This document shows positions 48,301 through 58,316 of a DNA stretch of 64,000 bases, one piece after another (positions within the stretch are counted from its first letter, which is position 1; every line of letters starts with the position of its first letter). Under the pieces are notes generated by a model. It searched no databases, was not told the origin of the DNA, and saw only the letters and a program-made list of their open reading frames with translations. The position numbers were made by a program, and so were the translations under genes. This stretch comes from Ligustrum vulgare (lineage: Eukaryota; Streptophyta; Magnoliopsida; Lamiales; Oleaceae), in NCBI GenBank assembly GCA_963555705.1, contig OY743181.1, positions 25,424,513 through 25,488,512 of the forward strand, written 5' to 3'.

Positions 48301-51300
48301 AGGAAAAACTTGAATTGGGACGCAGAAAGATGGAGGACTTGAAATGCAATTTTGGGAGGACTCAACTGAAATAAAAGTAGAAGTATGATGACTAAATTGA
48401 AGATGTCGAAAACTTGGAGGACTGGACTTGCAATAAAATAGGGACTGAATTCCAAAAGTTTTAAAAAAAAAATAATAAGGCAACTGCGGGTGAGCCGCAA
48501 TTTGCAAAATCGCGACAACATCGCTGTCTCTATAATTTCCTGTTTCCGGGGTCAGATCGCAGTCTGCAAACCGCGGTCCGGCTGGAAAACCCTTGCTTCG
48601 CGATTTTTTTATTTTCTTTTCTACTTTTTTATGGGCTCAACTTGGAAATATCGTCTTAGACCTATTATACCCTATATGAAGACCTAAATAAGACATTTTT
48701 AGGGTTCTTCAATTTACAAGGGGAAGGCAAAAAGAGGGCAAAATCAAGGGTTTCATATCTTTCAAGCTTTGTATTGATTTTCTTGGTGTAAGAGTTTCAA
48801 CTCTCTCTTGATAATTGTTAGACATGTTTAATTTTCTATTTTGCAATTTTATTATTTTAGATTTTAATATGAGTAGTTAAACAATTCGTTGGGGCGAACG
48901 ATGTGATTTTGTTTAAATATTCAATTTCAATTCTCTACTTTTGGAAAAATTGTTCTATGCTTTTATCATTGCATTCAATGCATAAATTGCTTGATCACCA
49001 ATTTTATGAACTGGGCGTTGTTTTCATAATTCGAGATATGAGTTAACACCTAGACCAAGTGATAAAATTTGAGAATTGACAAAAGGGTAGAGATACATAG
49101 TTGTGGTTGTTGTAATCATTTTAAATTCTTGTTGTTGAATGCATTTAGTTAGGACTTATTCTGATCAATCATAGACACATGTGGTTGACCTATCTAGATA
49201 GAACAAATTTAAACTCGAGAGAGGAATTTTGGATACAATTGTGGATTCGATTAAACACTACTTTTGAAATAATATATGAGATGAGAAATTAAATAGGATA
49301 ATAAAGTTACTATCGTGAGCCCCAACACTTTCCATTCATAAGAAAAACAAAAACCAAGTCGTTTTTTTTTTTTTTTTTTTCATTTTCACATTTCATTGCT
49401 TTCACTATTTTAATAATTAAAAAATCACAATCTAAGCATTTATTTGTAGTTTAGGAATTGATTGATCTAAGATAGTAATAAGTAAATTAGTTTTCGTGAG
49501 ATCGATATTCCGGACTCAAAAAGTACACTTTACTACTTGTTTCTGATATTGTGCACTTACAATATTTTCACAACAGCAGGCGTACATAAAATTCAAGAAA
49601 GACTTGATCGGCTTATCTGCAGCCTTTATTTCCATTAGATAAAGTGGAACACCTGGAACTATCATGTTTTGATCACCGTCTTATTCTCCTCATCACTAAC
49701 GGTTCTCGCGCTAGACAGACAGGTGGTAAGGGACAACGACCTTTTCGTTTTGAACCTTTTTTATGAAAGAATCAAGATATGATGAGGTGGTTCAACAGTG
49801 TTGGATGGAGGGCCAAATTAGGAACACTAGGGACTCTTCTTTACAGTGCTGTCGGTCCCCTTTGGGTGAGTGTAGCAAGGGGTTTTAGTCATGACATCAT
49901 AGTCAGTTTTGGTATGTGGCAACGAAACTTCAGAATACTCAAAGCACAACTGAGGGATTTGTATGACTATAGTAAGCAATGATCATATGGAGGAAATTTA
50001 AAAAAGGGAGGTAGAGATCAATTTTGCTTTCAAATAGGAAGGAGATATATTGGAAGCAGTGGTCTCGAGCGAACTAGTTGAAGGAAGGTGGCAGGAAAAC
50101 TAAGTAGTTTCACTCAAAAGCTATAGGCAGAAGAATCTTATTGAAAGACTTCGGAATATAGATGACGACTGGGTTACAAATCGGGGTACAATCATTGTAG
50201 TTGTGGAGGATTATTTTCGTTCTTTATATATTGGAAGCAGTGGTCTCGAGCGAACTAGTTGAAGGAAGGTGGCAAGAAAACTAAGTAGTTTCACTCAAAA
50301 GCTATAGGCAGAAGGCAGAAGAATCTTATTGAAAGACTTCGGAATACAGATGACGACTGGGTTACAAATCGGGGTACAATCATTGTAGTTGTGGAGGATT
50401 ATTTTCGTTCTTTATTTATGAGCTCCAGATCGACTCAGGCAATGTTGGATGTAGATGTTAAAGGGGTGGCCGGGTGGAATGGAATCTTTCGGTTGATAAT
50501 TTGGAATATCTTGACAAACCCTTTGATGTTTTCAATGTTCAAGTAGCTTTCAAAATGATGGGGCTACTCAAAACTCCAGAGCCTGATGGGTTCCATGCAA
50601 CCTTCTATCAAAGACATGGGAATTTATGTAGGATTTCATTTTCCAGGTATATTTAGATGTATTAAACAATGGGAAATCCCTCGATTCTTTGAATGATACC
50701 AATATTGTCTTCATCCCTAAGAAGAGAGCACCAGAGTCCATGAGGGACTCCAGACCGATTAACTTATGCAATGTAATTTAAAAACTTATCTCAAAAACAA
50801 TCTCTAACCGTTTTAAATATGTTTTTCCAAGTATGATCTCGAAAAACCCGAGTGCTTTTATACTAGGCCGTCTGATCACTAATAATGTAATTGTAGGATT
50901 TCAATGCATCCACTCAATGAACCAGAAATAGAGCGGGGGAGAAAGGGTTATCTGGATTTTAAACTTGGTATAAGCAAAATCTACGATAGAGTGGTATTGG
51001 GGTTAATTCTCACAGTGATGGAGAAAATGGGTTCTCATAGAAGTGGTAGGATTTAATCATCAATTTCATGGGTTCAGTGAGATTTGGGCTTCTTATTAAT
51101 GGGTGAGTCAGAGGACAGGTTGTGCCTACCAGGAGACTTCTTTAGGGATGTCCGTTATTACCTTATCTATTTTTTCTACGCGCATAAGCTTTTTCGAGCT
51201 TATTGATGCTTGGAAAACGGGTATGTTTGTTGAAGGGTATCCAATGTGTAGGGGGGCGAAAATTATTTCTCTGAGGCCATTTGACATATTGCCGCCCATT

Positions 51301-54300
51301 GCTACAAATTTTAGATTGCTATTAATGTACATGTAGATAGCAGATTAGTTTTTGAAAAACTTCTATTGCCTTCACCCCAAATGTTTCCTCCTCATTTCAA
51401 GATGAGATTAAAGCTCTATTTGGTGTGGATTTAGTAGGCCTTAAAGGGAACATCTGGGGCTTCCTATGACAGTAGGGAGAAAGATAGAGGCTTTCATGTC
51501 TGTAAAGGAAAGGATCTAGAACCTAGTGAAGGGGTGGAAATCCTGCCTCTTTTTAGCAGGAGGACGAGAGGTACTGGTGAATTTAGTTCTACATGCAATT
51601 CCCACCTTTATCATGAGCCTTTTCTTACTCCCGAATTCTCTTTTCCAAGATAATCGTGCTATTATTCGTAATTTTTGGTGGGGTGGTTCGAGTACTGGAT
51701 GGAAGATTCCTTGGATTGGGTGGTCCAAAATGTGTCAACGTAAGGTGAAAGAAGGGCTTGGATTTTGAGACTCAGAGGCCTTCAATCAAGCGATGGTAGC
51801 CAAACAAGCTTGGTGCTTGCTCCAACATCCTAAATCTCTTGTTAGCGTCTATTGAAATTTAAATATTTTAGAGAGGTAGACTTTCTTGTTGCCAGAAAAC
51901 GCAGTAGTTCTTTGATCATGTTGTCAAGTATATTGTGGGGAAGAGATCATTTGGTTAGATGATTGAGATGAAGATTGGGTGATGGAAAACATATTCGAAC
52001 TTTTTAGGATCATTGGTTGCCCAGGTCGGGAACTTTTTTACCTTATACTCCATGGTCAGAGAGGGTCACTCATGTGGCAAACACGAAAATGACTTCTGGA
52101 GAATGGGAGAGGGAGCTCATTTATTCTATCTTTTGACCTATAAGTGGAAATCTTATCACTTCCTCTCCTCTTGGTTCTGATACTCGACCGGATAAAATTA
52201 TTTGTCATCATGAATATAATGGGGAGTATTATGTCAAAAGTGGGTACAAGTTGGTGGCTAGAGGACAACGTGATACGAAGGAATAGTCAAGCGGTGGCGG
52301 GTCGTGGAAGATGTTATGGAATCTCCCGACTTCTCCAAAAGCTTGGGTGTTTGTTTACGACTATTTTTGGAGTCCCTTCCCAGTGAACAGAATCTGGTCA
52401 AGAGATTCATTCTACATAAGGGGCAATCCAGGTGTTGTGCATACGGCGGGATGGAGAATAGGCTACATGTCATCTTCTCTTACCATTTGCTCGCCAAGTT
52501 TGGAAGGCTTTTAGCTTGTGGACAAAGTTGAAAGAGCTAGTAGGAGCAGATGATATTCAGCTACTTTTTTGGGAGCTGGCGGGCGGAAGTCCACTGTTGA
52601 ATTAGGATGGTTATTTGGACTATTTGGGGGCGAATGGAACCATGTTGTATATGGGAGCAAGAAGAGGCCAGCAGAGGTATTTATAGAGGTTGTGCAAGGG
52701 TTGTATGGTTGGGGCCAGGAGCACGTGCAGGTAGAGTGGTTTCTTCAGTCAGTATTCTTGATGCACATTGGGTATTGCCTTCATATGGACGGATTAAACT
52801 TAGCACTAATGTTGAGTTTAAGAGTGGGAAGCTAATTTTTATGTTGGTGCGGTCCTTTGGGATAAGTATGGTGTGGTGATGGGAGTTCAAGTCAAACAGT
52901 GTGTTTGTACTCTTTTAGTGGAGGTGATCGAGGCTCTCGCAGTAAAGGAAGGAATCATCTTTGCACAAAAAATGGGATACATGCAACACTTGGTAGAGAC
53001 AAACTTCAGTAGGGTGGTATGAGTGCTTGAGAATGATCTTTTCTGTAACCCCAATGCTTAAATTTTATTAGATATTACTTCCTTAATTCAATCTTTTAAT
53101 TGTTCGTGTTCTTTCATTCTTAGGAGTAGTAATAAGGTAGCTCATGGTGCAAATTGGTCTAGTTCTTTTCCTTGGTGAGGTTTTATTCCACTCTAATTAT
53201 CTGCTTTAGTTAGAATAGATTTTAATTAATCTATTGAAAGTTTTGTTTAAGCAAAAATAAATAAATAAAAAATTCCTAAAAGTTTCTATTAGTAAAATGT
53301 TAAAAAGTACATTGAAGAGGGATTTCCTTCCTTACAAATGAAAACTCATGCTCTAACATTAACTAAGTCTTATTCATTATAATAGATTATTCTTAATAAA
53401 TTTGAATTTCATTATATGTTATAGTCCCTCGAATGAAAAGTCTTTAACATGATTTTTATCACAAAAATAAGATTCATTTGATTGCACTATATTTTCATGG
53501 AAAACATGTTTTCTATCTTATTTATCACAAAAGTAAGATTCATTTGATCGCACTATATTTCCATGGAAAACATGTTTTCTATCTTATTTTCTAATTTTTG
53601 CACTATTTGATTGTCTTAATTTTTCATGGAATTCGTTTTTTAACTTTTCTTTATTTTTGAAATTTTCCTTGTTTTGGTGAAATTCGTTTTCCGACCATGG
53701 GAATTGGTTAAAAACATTTTCGTCTCGTTTGGTACTTTTTATTGTTGTTAATTAACTTATGTTTTTCTAGAAATTAATATTATTATTATCAAGTACAAAC
53801 GCATGGAAAATTTAAAAAAATGATTAAAATAGTAAAATTTTGCTTTATTTTCCGTGGAATATAATGTCAATCAAACAACGAAACTTGAAAAAATTTCTAC
53901 TTTTTTCCCATAGAAAATTAAATCAATCAAACACATCAACTTTAAATTTTCAGGGAAATTTAGGTGGCGTTCTGTTTGTATTTTATTTTGTATTTTCATT
54001 TTCGAAAATATTTTGTGTTTCCTGTTTTCATTTTTGTTTTCAAATTTGCTGAAAACGCGTTTGGTTTGTCATTTCTGAAAACTGTTTTTGAAAATGAAAA
54101 CCTGGAAAACACGTTATATTTGAAATTTTGCAGAATACTACTTAAACTATTTTTAATTATTTTGCTTACAGAATACTACTAATTCAAACTCAAATTTCCT
54201 TTCACAATACACTGAAAGCATGGTTACATGCAACACACTAATGTGAGCATTAAGAGTCTATATTAACACAGCTTGGTCAGGTTCGGCATTTGAAAAAACT

Positions 54301-56941
54301 CTACTTCTATTAAAATTCAGAAAATATAAGTTCTTTCAAAACCGCCAGAGTCCATTTATCAGTGCATTTTTTGAAATATAATAACAAGAATTCTCACTTA
54401 ATTTTTTTTTGTAATGTTGATATTGAATTCAATAAAACTTTATTTAAACTTAGTTCCAAGTTAGGATAATTCTCAAAAAAAAAAAAAAAAAAAAAAAAAA
54501 AATTATTTAGACTTAGTTCCAAGTTAGGATAATTCTAAAAAAAGTAATAAAAAAATTAAAACTTTATATTAAGCTTAGTTCTAAGTTAAGATAATTCTTT
54601 TAAAAAAAAAAATCCCAAAACGCGTCGCGTTTTGGACATTTTTTTGTCGAAATACACACAAAACGTCCAAAACGAGGTTTTGGACGTTTTGCGTTTTGTG
54701 TACAATTTTTTTTTTTTTTTCCAAAATGCGTTTTTGAAAATGGTAAAGAGAACGCGTTTTTAGCGTTTTCAAAAATAAAAACAGAAAACGACCTCAAAAC
54801 AGTAAAGAGAACAGGGGCTAAGGTGGCGTTCTGTTTGTATTTTATTTTGTATTTTCATTTTCGAAAATGTTTTGTGTTTTGTGTTTTCATTTTTGTTTTC
54901 AAATTTGCTGAAAACGCGTTTGGTTTGTCATTTCTGAAAACTGTTTTTGAAAATGAAAAGCTGGAAAACATGTTCTGTTTGAAATTTTGCAGAACACTAT
55001 TTAAACTATTTTTAATTAATTTACTTGCAGAATACTACTAATTCCAACTCAAATTTCCTTTCACAATACACTAAAAATATGGTTACATGCAACACACTAA
55101 TGTGAGCATTAAGAGTCTATATTAACACAGCTTGGTCAGGTTCGGGACTTGAGAAAAATCTACTTCTATTAAAATTCAGAAAATGCAAGTTCTTTCAAAA
55201 CCACCAGAGTCCATTTATCATTGCATTTTTTGAAATATAACAACAAGAATTCTCATTTAATTTTTTTTTGTAATGTTGATATTGAATTCAATAAAACTTT
55301 ATTTAAACTAAGTTCCAAGTTAGGATAATTCTAAAAAAAAAAAAAAAAAAAAATCTTTATTTAAGCTTAGTTCCAAGCTAGAATAATTCTAAAAAAAATA
55401 ATAATAAAAAAAATAAATAAAAACTTTATATTAAGCTTAGTTCTAAGTTAAGATATTTAAAAAAAAAAAAAAAAAAAAAAATTCCCAAAACGCGTTTTCC
55501 GCGTTTTAGACATTTTTTGTCGAAATACACACAAAACGCCCAAAACGATGTTTCGTGCGTTTTCCATTTTGTGTACAATTTTTTTTTTTTTTGTTTTTCA
55601 AAATGCGTTTTTGAAAATGGTAAAGAGAACGCGTTTTTAGCGTTTTCGAAAATAAAAACAGAAAACGACCTCAAAACAGCAAAGAGAACAGGGCCTAAGT
55701 TTTCAAGAATTTAATTTCCTATAATTCGTTTTCTTTTCGACCAAATTTCGTCCTCGCAATCAAACGAACCTAATAAAGAGAAAAGTTGAACCTAGTCGAC
55801 CCCAATGACAAGTTGTACTCTTTAACATTTTGTTTCAATAGACTACGTATTGCTATCTATTTACGGGTGAGATTTGAAACTCTCGTAAACCACAGAATAA
55901 AGAGAAGAAATCTTGAAATTTTTACAGGTTGTCAACAAATTTGGAGTCAACTATATATATATTCTTTTTCTCGGCGTCTCCATTTATTTCAATTTTAATA
56001 ATGGCAAGCAAGGCAAGTCGGCCACAATGACAAGCTAAGTCCAGTTCTCCATCTAATGAACAACCTTGAAACTCTTAGACGAAAACTCAAAAGAGAAAAA
56101 AAAAAAAAAAAAACAATAGAAATTTGAAGTTCTTCTAACGGGTATCAATGAGTTTGGAGTTGAGCTCATGGAACGCAACACACACACACACACTTAAGAG
56201 GCTTAAAAGATTTAGACTATGTTTAATTGGAAAGATGGAAAATGATCGAGTGAAAATAAAATATTTTTCAGGGAATTAAATTGTCTGGAAAATATTTTTA
56301 TGAAAAATATGAATTGGAGGTGCTTGATTGAATTAATTTTTTAGGTGAAAAAATAGGAAATTTTCCTTGTTTGTTGTTTGATTGACATTATTTTTCATGA
56401 TAAATAAAGAAAAATTTAGCTTATTTAATAAAAAAAAGTTTTAAATTTTTTACACATTTTTACTTTATAATAACAGTAATGTTAATTTTTGAAAAACGTA
56501 AGTCAATTAATAATAACAAAAATGGCCAAATGTAACGAAAAACGTTTTCCAACAAAGGTGGAAAAGGTTTTCCTTACAAATCCTAGAGAAATTATTTTCC
56601 AGCCATTCCAGCCAAATGAGGTCGCGACCACGTTCGCCGAGGTTAGAAAATGTTTTACATCCAAATCAATGTAATCAAATAGATGAAGTATGGGAAATTG
56701 CATGGAAAATTGATTTTCCATTGCAAATCTTAGGTAACATACATAGCCTTAATTTATATTCAAACACAAAAGAAAGAGAAAGATGCATGAAAGAGGTACT
56801 TACTAGGTCAATCCAAGCAGTGAAAAACAGCAAAGCAAGTAGAAAGAAGAGGGAAACAAGAAGAGTGGATTTTGAACTAGCTTTCTTCTTCATTATTCTC
56901 AAATTTGATCCAATATAATTTCTCTGAGAAACAGGCCTCAT
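36322..56941 (-). CDS. GT90 family O-glycosyltransferase (Rumi/KDEL-domain type), gene 2 (20.6 kb)
   Basis: Exons: 56804-56941, 45622-46175, 39421-39613, 38406-38470, 37806-38016, 36322-36672 (1,512 nt, 503 aa). All introns are GT/AG with phases 0,2,0,2,0; exons 4 and 5 have the same lengths (65 and 211 nt) as in gene 1. Start MRPVSQRNYIGSN (56939-56941) was chosen because it gives a short basic N-terminus before a membrane segment (about residues 25-42); Met codons at 56983 and 56893 are alternatives. The GT90 domain runs from 'CPEFFRWIHEDLRPW' through 'DLELMFDCND', 'FPDWSFWGW', 'FAYWRGNPNV' and 'KIYIEGWAWSVSEKYILACDS' to 'ENEYWEKQ'. Expected role: sugar transfer in the Golgi/ER. Introns 1 (10,628 bp) and 2 (6,008 bp) are packed with transposons, yet the frame is intact. 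A long CT tract lies just upstream. Confidence 0.87.
36724..37210. repeat. 'ttttccatggaaaat' MITE family, copy in intron 5
   Basis: AT-rich block with repeated 'gattgacattattttcca' and 'ttttccatggaaaa' text, also seen at 53440-53960 and 56212-56750. Ends are only roughly placed. It accounts for nearly half of intron 5 of GT90 gene 2. Confidence 0.45.
39811..40484 (+). repeat. LTR-like block in intron 2
   Basis: Begins TGTTGGATATTTGCC and ends TTTGTAATTCCCAACA, so TGTTGG...CCAACA ends as in copia LTRs. No target duplication (GAATT against CAACC) and no partner are visible. Could be a decayed solo LTR. Confidence 0.3.
41050..41304 (+). repeat. Outer copia 5' LTR and primer-binding site
   Basis: LTR from TGGCATCACACAAG to CCTTTAAAC (41291), with a TATA-like TCTATATATG near 41211. 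The primer site TGGCATCAAAGC (41293-41304) is an initiator-Met-type site. Confidence 0.75.
41322..43035 (+). pseudogene. Outer copia gag and protease
   Basis: Starts MASSLEKSSQDSS. The gag domain has 'LTLKLDRGNYPFWRSQVLPALRAHDLDGFI'. A stop at 41853 is followed in the same frame by 'HDYMLRMQSLAESL' and 'DDELILYILGGLGHDYD' (41955-42090). After a frame change near 42215 come a zinc knuckle 'CLLCNRPGHVATKC' (about 42337-42378) and the protease motif 'WYLDTGATNHIT'. The sequence stops at 'LNLWHIRC', the beginning of the pre-integrase domain, exactly where the second element inserted. Confidence 0.8.
43030..43188 (+). repeat. Inner copia 5' LTR and primer-binding site
   Basis: A 147-bp LTR from TGTTGAAATG to TATTCTACA (43176), followed at once by TGGTATCAGAGC (43177-43188), a perfect initiator-Met-type primer site. 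It interrupts the outer pre-integrase domain. Confidence 0.8.
43708..45106 (+). pseudogene. Inner copia protease and integrase
   Basis: Protease 'YWVIDSGATDHFT' opens the frame at 43708. A frameshift at an A homopolymer near 44027-44033 separates it from the frame 43883-45106. That frame holds the pre-integrase motif 'LLWHCRLGHPS' with 'CEQCIFAKN', and the integrase core 'HTDVWGPF', 'FHSDNDREFVNQTL' and 'TPQQNGIAERKNRHI', so the DDE residues are present. It ends after the 'LDPRALKCVFLGYS' block with no reverse transcriptase. The long leader (43189-43700) is GC-rich and may include a gag remnant. Confidence 0.8.
45273..45506 (+). repeat. Outer copia 3' LTR
   Basis: Matches 41050-41291, with a short deletion (the 'accaatgagtt' segment) and scattered changes. 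Ends CCTTTAAAC at 45506, 116 bp from exon 2 of GT90 gene 2. Confidence 0.75.
46376..46835. repeat. MITE-like AT-rich block carrying a Mutator MITE
   Basis: Text of the type 'tgaatttgaatagaaagaaaatgaatttt' relates it to 36724-37210. It is interrupted at 46594 by the hairpin MITE. Outer ends uncertain. Confidence 0.35.
46595..46756. mobile_element. Mutator-type hairpin MITE, copy 2 (162 bp), TSD TTTTCCAAT
   Basis: Ends GAATTATGCTACATGAA and TTCATTTAGCATTTTTG are inverted. A perfect 9-bp duplication TTTTCCAAT at 46586-46594 and 46757-46765. The centre has 'ccacacatgtggacctcaccc', as in the copy at 10761-10907. Confidence 0.75.
47266..47545. repeat. Truncated TAGGGATGG-type hAT MITE
   Basis: Left end TAGGGATGGTAATGG matches this family. 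Inside is GC-rich text and poly-A. No right terminal repeat is found, so it seems truncated or decayed. Located in intron 1 of GT90 gene 2. Confidence 0.4.
48199..49561 (+). repeat. LTR-like repeat related to window positions 1-1417
   Basis: Starts TGATGAATGCGATTTTGCAC and ends TTGTGCACTTACA; internal blocks ('ttgacctat', 'aaactcgagagaggaat') match the reverse complement of 1-1417. It contains a GC-rich 'gcaaaatcgcgac' portion and a poly-T near 49360. No protein and no target duplication found. Intron 1 of GT90 gene 2. Confidence 0.45.
49580..53265 (+). pseudogene. L1-type LINE relic (endonuclease end, RT, zinc finger, RNase H)
   Basis: Many broken frames in L1 order. The endonuclease C-terminus is 'VEHLELSCFDHRLILL' (about 49640-49690). 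RT region: 'FKMMGLLKTPEPDGFHATFYQ' (50545-50615), 'NIVFIPKKRAPESMRDSRPINLCN' (50700-50773), 'ISKNPSAFILGRLITNN' (50840-50885). The C-terminal part is 'LVLHAIPTFIMSLFLLPNSL...IIRNFWWG' (51578-51683) and 'AMVAKQAWCLLQHPKS'. An RNase H tail (about 52800-53180) has 'AVKEGI' and 'SNKVAHGANWSS', and the end is A-rich. 5' truncated and heavily mutated. Sense is opposite to the host gene. Confidence 0.75.
50047..50412 (+). repeat. 180-bp tandem duplication inside the LINE
   Basis: The segment from TATTGGAAGCAGTGG to 'ttttcgttcttta' occurs twice in a row at an offset of 181 bp. The second copy has seven extra bases ('gaaggca'). Near-identity shows it happened long after the LINE inserted. Confidence 0.85.
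53440..53960. repeat. 'ttttcatggaaaaca' MITE-type block, split
   Basis: Similar in words to 36724-37210 and 56212-56750. It contains a local repeat of about 65 bp ('aagattcatttgat...catgttttctatctta' at 53467 and 53534). It appears to continue at 55698-55770, after the MITE pair. Confidence 0.45.
53961..54819. repeat. TTTTCGAAAA-type MITE, copy 2
   Basis: Starts GGTGGCGTTCTGTTTGTATT and ends 'aaagagaacaggggcta', closely matching 5853-6565 throughout, including the internal 'aacacagcttggtcaggttcgg' segment. Confidence 0.65.
54820..55697. repeat. TTTTCGAAAA-type MITE, copy 3, directly adjacent to copy 2
   Basis: Begins with the same GGTGGCGTTCTG start right after copy 2 and ends 'aacagggccta'. 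Same orientation, so the two form a head-to-tail pair. Several poly-A runs differ in length between them. Confidence 0.65.
56212..56750. repeat. 'ttttccatggaaaat' MITE family, near exon 1
   Basis: Contains 'gtttgattgacattatttttca' and 'ggaaaattgattttccatt' text as in 36724-37210. It ends about 50 bp from exon 1 of GT90 gene 2. Ends approximate. Confidence 0.45.
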
Positions 56942-57097
56942 CCAATATTTTTTCATTAATTTCTCCTCACTATTCCCTTTCATCCCTATCTGTTTGCCAC
57001 CTCAAAAAACTAAACTATTCTATACAAAAGATTAAAATAAAAATAAATGTGTGTGTATGTATGTATGTATATGAGAAAGCTTGCTTGAATGTAAACT

Positions 57098-57201
<104 letters not shown>

Positions 57202-57523
57202 GTCTAAAACATGAAAGGGATGCTGCTAGAACTGAATATATCTTATTGGATCCTCTGCCCAATTTCTATTGTCCTTTTCTTAATTATTATAATTAATAGA
57301 GGATAACCTTGACAAATATAGAGTGTGTTTGGTATTGTGTAAAATGAGTTTTTTTTTTTTTAAATGAATAGTGATTTTTAGGAGAAATAATGGTTGAGAT
57401 TTGGTTGAAAAATCAAATATTGTGGGCTTAACTTTTCATAGATTGTTAAGATTGAGTATTGTAGAAAAATGAAAAAAATTTAATGAAAATCAAATAAGAG
57501 CATATAAAAGAAATGTTACTTTG

Positions 57524-57577
57524 CCAGGACCTGTCCATCCCTCACTGTAGCAGCTACATTGATGGATAGGTCCCTGG
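57524..57577. repeat. Small imperfect hairpin upstream of GT90 gene 2
   Basis: Arms CCAGGACCTGTCCATC and GATGGATAGGTCCCTGG are inverted, with about 21 bases between. 'gtagcagc' words flank it. May be a tiny MITE or its remnant. Confidence 0.45.
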
Positions 57578-58114
57578 CCGTAGCAGCATCCAATATATAA
57601 TGCCCTTCTTATCGGAATACTGCTTTGATACAAAACGTTCTCAAGTTCAATAAAAAGTAATTTATTCAATTTTGCGCAGTGTAACCTTAAATCCTAGGTT
57701 CCATAAAGTTTTGGTTGTGGCTCTCATAAAATATGTGTTTGAAATTAATTGTTGACTTTGAGTCTTTGATTTAGATTTGACTCCCCACCCCCAAAAGATT
57801 TGCATGATAATAAAAGTACCATTCAAGTTAAAGGTAAGCAAGTCATTTAGCGTGGAAATGGAGGGTTAACATGTGAATTATCTCGAAATCCTACATTCCT
57901 ACTCATAATCACATGCTAAGTGTTGTATGTAAGAAGCAGTATTACGTGACATAAAAAGGTTCAAGATTTTTTTATTCTAAATTAAGAATTGATTTCCACA
58001 TTCTAATAATAATAATAAAATCTATTTGGGAAGTCAAAACATATTCAATTACAAGCACACCGAATAATTCGGTTAGTTTTTTGTTGTTAAGTGAAGGACA
58101 AATGGAAAAACTTT
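57578..58114. other. Spacer, nothing recognised
   Basis: AT-rich DNA between the upstream region of GT90 gene 2 and repeat copy B; no gene. Confidence 0.5.
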
Positions 58115-58316
58115 TGTAAAACTATTATGAAAACAATAGAGAATATAGAGAGAGATATGAGAGAATTCTTCTCTTATTGAATTCACATGAATGAATGAAA
58201 TAAGGCTCCTATTTATAGGAGTGAATAATGGCACAATCGTAATATGTAAAGTTTACAAGGGTATAATGGTAATTGGTCATTCACTTATTTTATAATATTT
58301 ATAACACTCCCCCTTG
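58115..58316 (-). mobile_element. Short copia-like LTR, copy B
   Basis: On the minus strand it runs from TGTTATAAATATTATAAAAT to AATAGTTTTACA (202 bp) with the TATA box CTATAAATAGG; it differs from 4522-4712 by a small insertion near its start. The polypurine tract is CAAGGGGGAG. A partner LTR, if any, would be right of the window. Confidence 0.65.

Noticed and set aside
48285..48521. Overlapping minus-strand frames with Ser/Pro-rich text
   Set aside because: They lie within the LTR-like repeat, with no conservation in the related block at 1-1417.
52569..52879. Two overlapping plus-strand frames of about 90 codons
   Set aside because: They are pieces of the LINE C-terminal/RNase H region in shifted frames, not separate genes.
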